Shown here: positions 56,844 to 64,000 of the stretch, piece by piece
Position numbering within the stretch: position 1 is the stretch's first letter
Layout of the letters: each line of letters starts with the position of its first letter
Origin: Legionella brunensis
GTDB lineage: Bacteria; Pseudomonadota; Gammaproteobacteria; Legionellales; Legionellaceae
Assembly: GCF_001467025.1 (NCBI RefSeq)
Contig: NZ_LNXV01000008.1
Coordinates: forward strand, 1 to 64,000
Length of the DNA: 64,000 nt
Reading direction: 5' to 3'
The notes under the pieces: model-generated
What the model saw: the letters and a program-made list of their open reading frames with translations, nothing else
What the model was told of the DNA's origin: nothing
Databases searched by the model: none
Made by a program: the position numbers and the translations under genes

Positions 56844-58355
56844 ATGCCCGGTTTGTTTCAAAGAAAATTTTTTAGACAATTTGCTACTACAGAAGAGTTA
56901 GACAAATATTTTAGTCAAGAGAAACAAGAAGAATTTTATAAACACTTTTTAAAGAGTGTTAACCTAGAAAAAGGCTTATCAGGTACGGAAGGTTTCAAAA
57001 CCTATGAAGAAAACCGTTTTCGCCAATTAGACGACTTTTTAGGTTTCAAAGAGCAAGTAAGCGGAGGTAAAGATAAAGATGGTAAGGATAAAGACCCCGT
57101 GGAAAAAAGCCTTCTCGAAGGACCTTATTGGGATAAGCTAAGAAACAAAAATGATGCTCACACTGCAGCTGTCAAAAGAGACGTCTCAAACGCACTTAAA
57201 GACACGAATGATGTTCTCAAAAATGCAAAAGAAAGATTTGATAAGGATGTCGCATTAATTAATGCAGAATTAAAAAAAAATCCCCTCGAGATTGACCCAA
57301 GGAGACTTCCCGGTCTTTTGCATGCGATTAAAAGTGAAGCACTTGAAGCAGTGAAGACTCATCATGAAAAAACCAAAGCTGAGATGGAAACCTTATTAAA
57401 CAACTCATCAGGAGACAACCCCCCAGGCATTAAAGATGAATTAATGGCTAGCATGGAATTAACCGATCCCGCTCAATATGAAAAAGTTAAAAAGGAAATG
57501 CTGGATTGCTTAGAGAAATCAAATGAAAAGCAATTTAAGCAATTTGAAGATAACTTTAATCAAAGTATTAAAGATATTGTTACAGAATCAAATAAAGAAA
57601 AACAGCGTATTGCTGTTGTGGCTGCAGCTCGCACACTCCAGGGCAAAGAGTTTATTGAGCTTCAAAATGAAATTAATCGATTGGCGAAAGAAAATAATGC
57701 ACAAGCGCCTCGCGGTCCACTTCACGTAACCCGAAATAAAGATACTGGCAGCACCAATATTAGAGGCGTTAATCCCCTGGATTTTGAAAAATGGAAAACA
57801 ATTACTGGTAGAGATGTCACAATTAACAAAGACGGTAGCCTTCAGATGACACTTCCCAAATGGGGCTTAGGGTACTATAACTCTCGTCATCAAAATGTTG
57901 ATTATGATTTTCAAAGCATGGCTGAATTGGCTCGCGCCTGTGGCCATGAAGAGATAACCATTGATGTGACCTATGACAGCAAATTAGATAAAGACGGAAA
58001 AGAAGCCGACGAATACGGGCGTAGAATGTATGAAGCTTGCATTAACGCTGGCTTTGAGCCTGAAAAAATCACCGTCAAAGTCAATGGTGTAGAAAGAAAA
58101 CTCACTGACGTTGTTGATAAAGAAGGTAAAAAAGCACCTGGTCTATTTGATGGTGAGCCTGAACGTTTGCAAAAAACCAGGAACATTGCCAAGGCTTTGA
58201 AAGAGGAAAGAGAGAAAGACTTGAAGGAGCCAGAACCTACCGATCTTGCAAAATTTAAGGATGAGCTAAATACACTACGCAATCCCCCTGAGCCTCAACC
58301 TCTCCCTGGACTTGACGAGACAGAGGATGAAGCACCTCAATTCCAACAACAATAA
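56844..58355 (+). CDS. Orphan protein, candidate PmrA-regulated effector
   Basis: A 503-residue protein. Residues 1-290 are charged and helical, with a lysine/aspartate-rich segment around 75-95. Residues about 310-425 look like a compact alpha/beta domain: MTLPKWGLGYYNSRHQNVDY, then EITIDVTYDSK, then CINAGFEPEKITVKVNG. The C-terminal 50 residues are proline-, glutamate- and glutamine-rich, like the acidic tails of Dot/Icm substrates. No signal peptide or membrane span. The ATG at 56844 has AGGA eight bases upstream, preferred over TTG at 56838. The promoter and tail suggest an effector; the function is unknown. Confidence 0.75.
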   Translation: MPGLFQRKFFRQFATTEELDKYFSQEKQEEFYKHFLKSVNLEKGLSGTEGFKTYEENRFRQLDDFLGFKEQVSGGKDKDGKDKDPVEKSLLEGPYWDKLRNKNDAHTAAVKRDVSNALKDTNDVLKNAKERFDKDVALINAELKKNPLEIDPRRLPGLLHAIKSEALEAVKTHHEKTKAEMETLLNNSSGDNPPGIKDELMASMELTDPAQYEKVKKEMLDCLEKSNEKQFKQFEDNFNQSIKDIVTESNKEKQRIAVVAAARTLQGKEFIELQNEINRLAKENNAQAPRGPLHVTRNKDTGSTNIRGVNPLDFEKWKTITGRDVTINKDGSLQMTLPKWGLGYYNSRHQNVDYDFQSMAELARACGHEEITIDVTYDSKLDKDGKEADEYGRRMYEACINAGFEPEKITVKVNGVERKLTDVVDKEGKKAPGLFDGEPERLQKTRNIAKALKEEREKDLKEPEPTDLAKFKDELNTLRNPPEPQPLPGLDETEDEAPQFQQQ

Positions 58356-58369
58356 TCTAATTTTACTAA

Positions 58370-58412
58370 AGAATTCCACTGTTTTTAACAGCGGAATTCT
58401 GTTATTTTCTTT
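58370..58412 (+). terminator. Rho-independent terminator
   Basis: A stem of 14 positions with one mismatch (58370-58383 with 58387-58400: AGAATTCC then CTGTT, against AACAG then GGAATTCT) is followed by a T-rich run, GTTATTTTCTTTCT. It ends the 503-residue gene. Confidence 0.8.
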
Positions 58413-58446
58413 CTAACGCAGCCTAGTAAGTTACTGCTTCAAAGGA

Positions 58447-58560
58447 TAGAACTTACGCAAAACCTCAGGTTTGAGACAAAAAATGTTTCGATGAGGTAGT
58501 TTAGTGACAACTGAATAAAAATATTTTTAAATAAACGATTGAGATTTTGCGTCAGTTCTA
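58447..58560. mobile_element. MITE-like element with 21-base inverted repeats
   Basis: 58447-58467 and 58540-58560 are reverse complements at 19 of 21 positions (outer part TAGAACT, inner part ACGCAAAA, then CTCA). The interior (about 72 bases) has no coding potential. If the outer TA of each end is taken as a target duplication, this is a 110-base element flanked by TA, as left by Tc1/mariner-IS630-type transposases. No transposase is encoded. It could also be a large RNA hairpin. Confidence 0.55.
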
Positions 58561-58591
58561 ACGGAATTAACTTGGCATAGGGAGAATTACA

Positions 58592-58762
58592 ATGACTATT
58601 GGACGCTTAGATGACTTTGACACAGAACTGGAAGTACATATCGATTCACAAGTTGTAAATGAGCCAGGTTTAAGTACAAAACTAGAAAGACGTAGAAGAA
58701 TAGAGGATTTATTTGAGGAAAAGCGACTCCGTGAAGAACTAGGTGACTTTGATTTAGCCTAA
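58592..58762 (+). CDS. PA3496-family small acidic protein
   Basis: A 56-residue protein, highly charged, starting MTIGRLDDFDTELEV and ending with the block RRRIEDLFEEKRLREELGDF. This resembles the C-terminal block of the PA3496 family, described as putative envelope-integrity proteins. AGGGAG lies about nine bases before the ATG. The function is unclear; the family link is by motif memory. Confidence 0.75.
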   Translation: MTIGRLDDFDTELEVHIDSQVVNEPGLSTKLERRRRIEDLFEEKRLREELGDFDLA

Positions 58763-58833
58763 TTCTTATCCTGCACTGCGTTTCATTTTGGCTCTTCTAA
58801 ACACAGTGTAGGACAATTCTGCGGAATAGCTGG

Positions 58834-59550
58834 TTAAGGAAAATAAATATCAAAGCGTACAGTTTTTCCGGTAATAGTTGAACTCGGCTTCAAAATTGCA
58901 GATAAATGCTGCGGCCATTTCACCACCACCCTATTTTTAACCCTTGCTTTGGCGAGCTGTAGTAACTCAACTACATTATCATCTCGAGCAATTAACTGTT
59001 GTAATACCTGCATATTTTTTTTTACCAGTGCAGCCTTTTGCCGTTCTGGATGCATGGGATCGATGTAAATCACTTCAGGATACTCTGCTTCAGACAAACC
59101 CTGGAGAAAGTCAAAAGCATCAATATGACGTAATTTAAGATTCATCATTTGTTTAGAACGCTCGTCTCGATGAGCTAAAGCATCGTCTAACAATGCCGCC
59201 AGAATAGGTTGTCGCTCCAGCATGAGAACCTCAGCTCCAAAACTAGCCAATACTGCAGCATCACGTCCCCAACCTGCTGTTGCATCAATGATACGAACCG
59301 CCGGTGCTGGTTTGCAAGCACGAACCAAACCCTGTTTTTTTCCTGCATCGCGACGCTTCCGCCAAGTGGAGAGGGTAAAATCAGCGCACAAGGGGGCAAA
59401 ATCATTCATCTTCAATACAAGCTTGTCAGCGGTTACTAATAGTTGTTGCTTGGCTAAATTATCAATAGGTAAATTTAATAGCTTGGCGAGCTCTTTTGCA
59501 CGCTCTAATTGACCCTCACCGTCATAAGCAATAGCAATTTCATTAATCAT
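58834..59550 (-). CDS. rsmJ: 16S rRNA (guanine-1516-N2) methyltransferase
   Basis: A 238-residue class I SAM-dependent methyltransferase of the RsmJ (YhiQ) family. The SAM-binding motif is IIDATAGWGRDAAVLASFGA; IYIDPMHPERQKAA is the catalytic-loop motif typical of this family. It methylates G1516 of 16S rRNA in the small-subunit head. The start at 59550 overlaps the gmhB stop by eight bases; an upstream ATG at 59574 would add eight unrelated residues. Confidence 0.94.
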   Translation of the reverse strand: MINEIAIAYDGEGQLERAKELAKLLNLPIDNLAKQQLLVTADKLVLKMNDFAPLCADFTLSTWRKRRDAGKKQGLVRACKPAPAVRIIDATAGWGRDAAVLASFGAEVLMLERQPILAALLDDALAHRDERSKQMMNLKLRHIDAFDFLQGLSEAEYPEVIYIDPMHPERQKAALVKKNMQVLQQLIARDDNVVELLQLAKARVKNRVVVKWPQHLSAILKPSSTITGKTVRFDIYFP

Positions 59551-60082
59551 TTGTAACCAGTAAAAAATCAACACACTCAGTTAATGAATGAAAAATGGGA
59601 ACATAAGGATAATTCTGCAATCCTACTCGATCAGTCATGGGTGAGAGCACGACCATCGGCATTGCCCCTGAAGCTTCTGCAGCCTGGATATCGGAAACCC
59701 GATCACCAACAAAAGGCACACCGGTTAAAGAACTGTGCAGACGCTTGGCAAGAGCACGCAGCATACCAGGCTGCGGCTTACGACAATCACATCCAGCATC
59801 TGGCATATGCACACAATATTCAATGGCCTCAATCTCACCACCAGCAGCCCGCACTTCATGTAATAATTTCGCATGAATCGCTGCCAGTTCAGCTTCATCA
59901 TAAAGTCCTCGTGAAACCCCTGACTGATTGGTAGCAACACCAATACGATATCCTGCTTTTGTCAAACGAACGATAGCATCGATGCTCCCGGGCAAAAAAA
60001 TAAACTCCTCGACTGATTTAATATAGTGCAAGGAATCCTGATTAATTACCCCATCCCTATCTAGCAGGATTACTTTGTTCAT
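59543..60082 (-). CDS. gmhB: D-glycero-beta-D-manno-heptose-1,7-bisphosphate 7-phosphatase
   Basis: A 179-residue HAD-family phosphatase acting in the ADP-heptose branch of lipopolysaccharide synthesis. The nucleophile loop is LLDRDGVIN (Asp8 and Asp10), TNQSGVSRG is motif II, and a zinc-binding YCVHMPDAGCDCRKP loop with Cys and His is typical of GmhB. FVGDRVSDIQAA provides the late Mg ligands. It overlaps glyS by four bases (ATGA), so the genes are coupled. Confidence 0.94.
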   Translation of the reverse strand: MNKVILLDRDGVINQDSLHYIKSVEEFIFLPGSIDAIVRLTKAGYRIGVATNQSGVSRGLYDEAELAAIHAKLLHEVRAAGGEIEAIEYCVHMPDAGCDCRKPQPGMLRALAKRLHSSLTGVPFVGDRVSDIQAAEASGAMPMVVLSPMTDRVGLQNYPYVPIFHSLTECVDFLLVTND

Positions 60083-62157
60083 TGATTTAACTGCAACAAA
60101 GAAATGTCCGCAACTCCCTGCAAGAGGTTTTGTAGACGAGCTAGTAACTGTAGTCTGTTTTTCTTGATTGCTTCTTCCTCCACCATAACCATAACATGCT
60201 CAAAAAATGCATCAACCGGCTCTCGCAAACTGGCAAGCTTTGTCAGAATATTTTTATAATCGGCTGCTTCATAAAGCGGCTTAACAGCCTCTTCCATCGT
60301 ACGAAGATGAGTAAATAGCGATTTTTCTACACCTTCTTCAAGTAAGTCCTCATTGATAGGCATATTATTTATCGATAGCTCAGCTTGCTGCAATAAATTA
60401 TTGACCCGTTTACAGGCAGCAGATAATACAATGGCCTCCGGAAGTAAAGTAAATTCAGCCAATGCCATGATACGTTTATCAAAATCATAAAGCCAATCTT
60501 CTTGCCGAGCACGTACAGCCTGAAAAAGATCGACACTAATATTTTGGCTATGGTAATAGGATTGCATTCGTTCAAGAATAAAAGGTTGCAATTCTGCTGT
60601 GGCAATAGTATCTCTAGGTAACTTATCCCCATAAATTTTTACTGTCTCAGCAATAAGATGCGATAAATTAAGTTTAGCCGGAGTCGAAATCAATAATCGC
60701 GCGACAGCTAAAGCATGGCGGCGCAATTTAAAAGGATCTTTTACTCCTGACGGCTTTTGTCCTATCGCAAAAATACCTACTAACGTATCCAATCTATCAG
60801 CCAATGACATCGCCAACCCTAGTGGAGAGTCTGGCAATTTGTCAGCAGCAAAACGGGGCATATATTGTTCATTTAATGAAACAGCGACCTCTATAGACTC
60901 CCCATCGTGACAAGCATAATAGTATCCCATCAAGCCCTGCAACTCAGGAAATTCTCCAACCATCCCTGTCATCAAATCACATTTAGATAATTGCGCTGCG
61001 CGACTGGCTTGCTGTTTATTTAAATTGAGAGGAGCACATAACATCTCTAGCACTTCCTGGACACGGTCAGTCTTATCACGCAAAGTACCTAATTTTGCTT
61101 GGAAGATAACCTTATCTGTCGCAGGAATATGATGGCTTAAAGGTTCTTTCTGGTCTTGATGAAAGAAAAAGGCTGCATCACTTAAACGTGCCCGCATAAC
61201 CTTCTCATTTCCCATTGCCACTTGCTGCGGATTTGAACTATTAATGTTCGCAACTGTAATAAAATGAGGCAATAATTTTCCTGAGTTGCCTTGCAAAGCA
61301 AAACATTTTTGATGCGATTGCATTGAGGCAATCAAGGCTTCAGAAGGAACTTGTAGAAACTCTTGTTCGAAATTTGCGAGAAGAGCCTGTGGCCACTCAA
61401 CAATTGACGTCACTTCATCAAGTAAATTTTCAGGCATGATTGGCTGAGCATTGTGTTTTGCTGCAAGCTGTTCCACTTGCTCACTAATCATTGCACGGCG
61501 TGTAGCGAAATCCGCAATAACATATGCTTGCCGTAATAATGACTCATAATCCTGAGGTTTAGCAATCTCCACAGCTTGTGGATGATGGAAACGATGGCCA
61601 TAAGAAAGACGCCCCGTCTGCACGCCTAAAATTTCACTGAGAATTACTTCTTGACCGAATAATAATACAGCCCAATGAACTGGACGAGCAAACTCAGCGT
61701 CCCCACTCCCCCAGCGCATAGGCTTAGCAATCGGTAAATCACTAATTGCTTGTTCAATTAAATGCGGTAATAAATCTTTAGTTTTAGCGCCTTGACTTTG
61801 GGTTTCATAAACCAACCATTCGCCTTTATCTGTCTTACTAACAGAAAGCGCCTCTACCTCTACACCACAAGATTTGGCAAAACCAAGCAATGCTGGAGAA
61901 GGTTTCCCATTAGAATCATAGGCCGCTGCCACAGCAGGCCCTCGACGAGATAAAGTTTGACTTGGCTGTTCTTCCTGAAGCTCTGTGATTAGTACAGCTA
62001 ACCGTCTTGGTGTGGCAAATGACTTAACTTTGCCATAGCTAAGTTGAGCCTTATCCATCGCTGCGAGAAGATTAGCAGTTAAAGCTTCAGTTAAAGGCCA
62101 TACTGCACCAGAAGGAAGTTCTTCACATCCTAATTCAAATAGAAAATCATTTGCCAT
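60079..62157 (-). CDS. glyS: Glycine-tRNA ligase beta subunit
   Basis: The 692-residue beta subunit of the tetrameric bacterial glycyl-tRNA synthetase, carrying the tRNA-binding and editing-like domains. FLFELGCEELPS opens the protein, and MQSHQKCFAL and RMRWGSGD-like segments (PMRWGSGDAEFARPVHW) are conserved. The C-terminal anticodon-binding region is at about 560-692. The ATG at 62157 overlaps the glyQ stop by one base (TAATG); a GTG at 62163 is the alternative. Translational coupling would keep the subunits equal. Confidence 0.96.
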   Translation of the reverse strand: MANDFLFELGCEELPSGAVWPLTEALTANLLAAMDKAQLSYGKVKSFATPRRLAVLITELQEEQPSQTLSRRGPAVAAAYDSNGKPSPALLGFAKSCGVEVEALSVSKTDKGEWLVYETQSQGAKTKDLLPHLIEQAISDLPIAKPMRWGSGDAEFARPVHWAVLLFGQEVILSEILGVQTGRLSYGHRFHHPQAVEIAKPQDYESLLRQAYVIADFATRRAMISEQVEQLAAKHNAQPIMPENLLDEVTSIVEWPQALLANFEQEFLQVPSEALIASMQSHQKCFALQGNSGKLLPHFITVANINSSNPQQVAMGNEKVMRARLSDAAFFFHQDQKEPLSHHIPATDKVIFQAKLGTLRDKTDRVQEVLEMLCAPLNLNKQQASRAAQLSKCDLMTGMVGEFPELQGLMGYYYACHDGESIEVAVSLNEQYMPRFAADKLPDSPLGLAMSLADRLDTLVGIFAIGQKPSGVKDPFKLRRHALAVARLLISTPAKLNLSHLIAETVKIYGDKLPRDTIATAELQPFILERMQSYYHSQNISVDLFQAVRARQEDWLYDFDKRIMALAEFTLLPEAIVLSAACKRVNNLLQQAELSINNMPINEDLLEEGVEKSLFTHLRTMEEAVKPLYEAADYKNILTKLASLREPVDAFFEHVMVMVEEEAIKKNRLQLLARLQNLLQGVADISLLQLNQ

Positions 62158-63053
62158 TAACACACCTTTTGCATAGGAAATCCCAGCGCTTCTCGCGCAT
62201 CATAATAAGCTTGCGCGACCGCTCTTGATAAATGTCGTACTCGCAGAATATATCGTTGGCGCTCAGTGACGGAAATAGCCCGTCTTGCATCGAGTAAATT
62301 AAATGCATGCGAAGCTTTCATAACCATCTCATAAGCAGGCAGGGGAAGATTTAAGGCAACCAGTTTCTGTGCCTCTTCCTCATAATAGTCAAACTGCTTA
62401 AATAAAGCCTCTACATTGGCGTGCTCGAAATTATAGGCAGACATTTCAACTTCATTTTGATGAAAAACATCACCATAAGTGACTATATTTTGAGCTGTTT
62501 TACTCCAAGGCAACTCAAACAGATTATCAACCCCTAAAACAAACATCGCTATACGCTCAAGGCCATAGGTCAACTCGCCTGTAACTGGCTTACAAGCTAA
62601 TCCACCTACCTGTTGGAAATAAGTAAACTGGGATACTTCCATGCCATTTTGCCAAACTTCCCAACCCAAGCCCCAAGCCCCTAGGGTTGGTGACTCCCAG
62701 TTATCTTCAACAAAGCGAATATCATCAGCAAGTGGATCCACACCAAGAGCACGCAAGGAATTAAGATATTTTTCTTGAATGTCCAAAGGAGAAGGTTTCA
62801 GTACCACTTGAAATTGATAATAATGCTGCACACGATTCGGGTTTTCACCATAACGTCCGTCAGTGGGTCGACGAGAAGGTTGTACATACGCAGCTGACCA
62901 CGGCTCAGGTCCTATTGCTCGCAAAAAGGTAGCCGGATGGAAGGTGCCTGCACCAACCTCCATATCTAAAGGTTGCAATATTACACACCCTTGCGCCGCC
63001 CAAAACTGCTGCAACGTCAAAATAATTTCTTGAAATGTACTCGGCTTTGTCAT
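62157..63053 (-). CDS. glyQ: Glycine-tRNA ligase alpha subunit
   Basis: A 298-residue catalytic subunit of class II glycyl-tRNA synthetase, which activates glycine. Conserved points are [20 protein letters not shown] near the start, [19 protein letters not shown] (motif 2 region) and GLERIAMFV (motif 3). The start at 63053 gives the usual [19 protein letters not shown]-terminus; the 13 codons upstream are not conserved. Confidence 0.96.
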   Translation of the reverse strand: MTKPSTFQEIILTLQQFWAAQGCVILQPLDMEVGAGTFHPATFLRAIGPEPWSAAYVQPSRRPTDGRYGENPNRVQHYYQFQVVLKPSPLDIQEKYLNSLRALGVDPLADDIRFVEDNWESPTLGAWGLGWEVWQNGMEVSQFTYFQQVGGLACKPVTGELTYGLERIAMFVLGVDNLFELPWSKTAQNIVTYGDVFHQNEVEMSAYNFEHANVEALFKQFDYYEEEAQKLVALNLPLPAYEMVMKASHAFNLLDARRAISVTERQRYILRVRHLSRAVAQAYYDAREALGFPMQKVC

Positions 63054-63315
63054 ATTTATCTCGATACTACTAGATGGCCCCGATAGTAACACTTTTTTAG
63101 TTTATAGAAGAAGAAAATACATCGAAATTTACGGCAAATGGCCGTCAAGATTGCCCAAGATTAATCCGCGATAGGGTTATTGCCTTATCACTAACAACCT
63201 AATCTGTAAACCCTATGAACGCAAAGCTACAACTTGGAGATTAAAGACACATACTGATTTGCAGACTACTCTGAATTTATGTCTAGCCCTCGTAGAGGAC
63301 TAGACTAATTGCTCG
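63054..63315. other. Intergenic region with weak hairpins
   Basis: ACGGC/GCCGT (63131-63145) is a small stem. TCTAGCCCTC (63282-63291) and GAGGACTAGA (63295-63304) form a stem with one mismatch just past the stop of the DsbA-family gene and may help terminate it. No gene or tRNA was seen. Confidence 0.35.
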
Positions 63316-64000
63316 TTAATTACTACTAGCAGTTTTTTTAATAATCTCTAGCAAAGATTCTTCACTTGCAGCACCAGGAATAAATGTCGGGGTGCTGTTA
63401 GACTTTAATTGTCCTGCAGGTGTAGCTGCAATAATAAAGGCCGGCGTGCCCATTAGATGCAACTTCTCTGCGAGTTGACGATTCGCATCCAAAGCATCCG
63501 TAACAGTTTTACTTTCCATGTCTGCTTTTAATTTTGTCATATCCAAGCCAATAGATTTAGCTGTATCCATGACAACTTGATCATTCAAACGCTTATCTTG
63601 CTTGATTAAAGCTTCATGCATTTCTTTATATTTGCCCTGCATGGCCGCAGCTAGCGCGACTCGGGAAGCCATATCAGAACTTTTACCGAATATAGGAAAC
63701 TCTTTATAAACCACACGCAAGTTATTATCTTTTTTGATTAATTCACTGATGACAGGAGCCATTTTTTTACAATGGATACATTGATAATCAAAAAACTCAA
63801 CTAAAGTCACATTCCCTTTGGGGTTACCAACGACGGTAAGGTTATCATTTAGTAATTGATTTGCATTATCTTTGATAGCAGCCTGAGCCTGCTCTTGCAT
63901 GGCCTGTTGTTGTTTTTGTTGTAATGCCTGGGATGCTTCTAATAATACTTCTGGATTATTTACTAAATAATCATGGATTACCTTTTCGATTTCTTTTTTT
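63316..64000 (-). CDS. DsbA-family thiol:disulfide oxidoreductase, 5' end outside the window
   Basis: The frame is open from 63316 to the window edge, so the start and probably the signal peptide lie beyond 64000. The part seen has about 228 residues. A helical lead with VIHDYLVNNPEVLLEASQAL is followed by the thioredoxin-fold domain with active site CIHC in FFDYQCIHCKKMAPV and the cis-Pro in LMGTPAFII. It resembles the Com1/DsbA2-type periplasmic disulfide enzymes of Legionella and Coxiella. An internal ATG at 63900 is not the likely start because the upstream sequence is conserved in style. Confidence 0.88.
   Translation of the reverse strand, partial: KKEIEKVIHDYLVNNPEVLLEASQALQQKQQQAMQEQAQAAIKDNANQLLNDNLTVVGNPKGNVTLVEFFDYQCIHCKKMAPVISELIKKDNNLRVVYKEFPIFGKSSDMASRVALAAAMQGKYKEMHEALIKQDKRLNDQVVMDTAKSIGLDMTKLKADMESKTVTDALDANRQLAEKLHLMGTPAFIIAATPAGQLKSNSTPTFIPGAASEESLLEIIKKTASSN

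Noticed and set aside
1..64000. tRNA, rRNA, CRISPR array, integrase or complete insertion sequence
   Set aside because: None was recognised by eye on either strand. Structured RNAs of unknown type could still be missed without a covariance search.

Overview
The window looks like a chromosomal segment of a Legionella-type gammaproteobacterium. Base composition is AT-rich. Housekeeping genes (pyrB-ruvX-yqgE, the heme A/cytochrome oxidase assembly operon, metNIQ, glyQ-glyS) are interleaved with long, lineage-specific coiled-coil or membrane-anchored proteins of the kind that genera with a Dot/Icm secretion system carry as effectors. Three of these orphan genes are preceded by tandem CTTAA-type half-sites resembling the Legionella PmrA box. 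I assign the genus from this style and not from a marker gene. I saw no rRNA, tRNA, CRISPR array or complete insertion sequence.

Layout. 1-4150: two divergent orphan genes with a shared regulatory region. 4189-9173: a frameshifted short-chain dehydrogenase, the pyrB-ruvX-yqgE group, a GltB-like FMN protein and a HIT protein. 9385-13840: a LysR regulator, a cold-shock protein, a wrecked ferrochelatase gene, a small HTH protein and a rimK/deacylase pair. 14004-17794: SURF1, a thioredoxin-like protein, ctaA, ctaB and SCO1, all on the minus strand. 17867-20088: a DUF2909 protein, a glutathione S-transferase and an exported M20 peptidase. 20297-26022: a bufferin (copper-binding RiPP) operon, bufA2-bufB-bufC, followed by four decayed genes (a second bufferin precursor, YceI, cytochrome b561, YceI) and an intact DipZ-like protein. 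26114-29538: a FAD-monooxygenase-like orphan, a BON lipoprotein and cbpM/cbpA.

29660-43522 is one uninterrupted 4,620-codon gene. Its C-terminal half carries helicase-like motifs that match the DUF3638/DUF3645 family of giant proteins. 43905-48737 is a three-gene signalling operon: a FIST sensor, a PAS histidine kinase and a REC-PAS-GGDEF-EAL protein. 49069-58355 holds further orphan effector-like genes around a metNIQ methionine transporter, which is preceded by a SAM-II-like riboswitch. 58447-64000 holds a small inverted-repeat element, a PA3496-family gene, rsmJ-gmhB-glyS-glyQ and the edge of a DsbA-family gene.

The items most worth following up are the giant DUF3638-type protein, the shared geometry of the three PmrA-like promoters, the SAM-II-like leader, the bufferin operon with its decayed neighbours, and the 114-bp element with TA-flanked inverted repeats. 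Product assignments rest on motifs and family memory; no database search was run.
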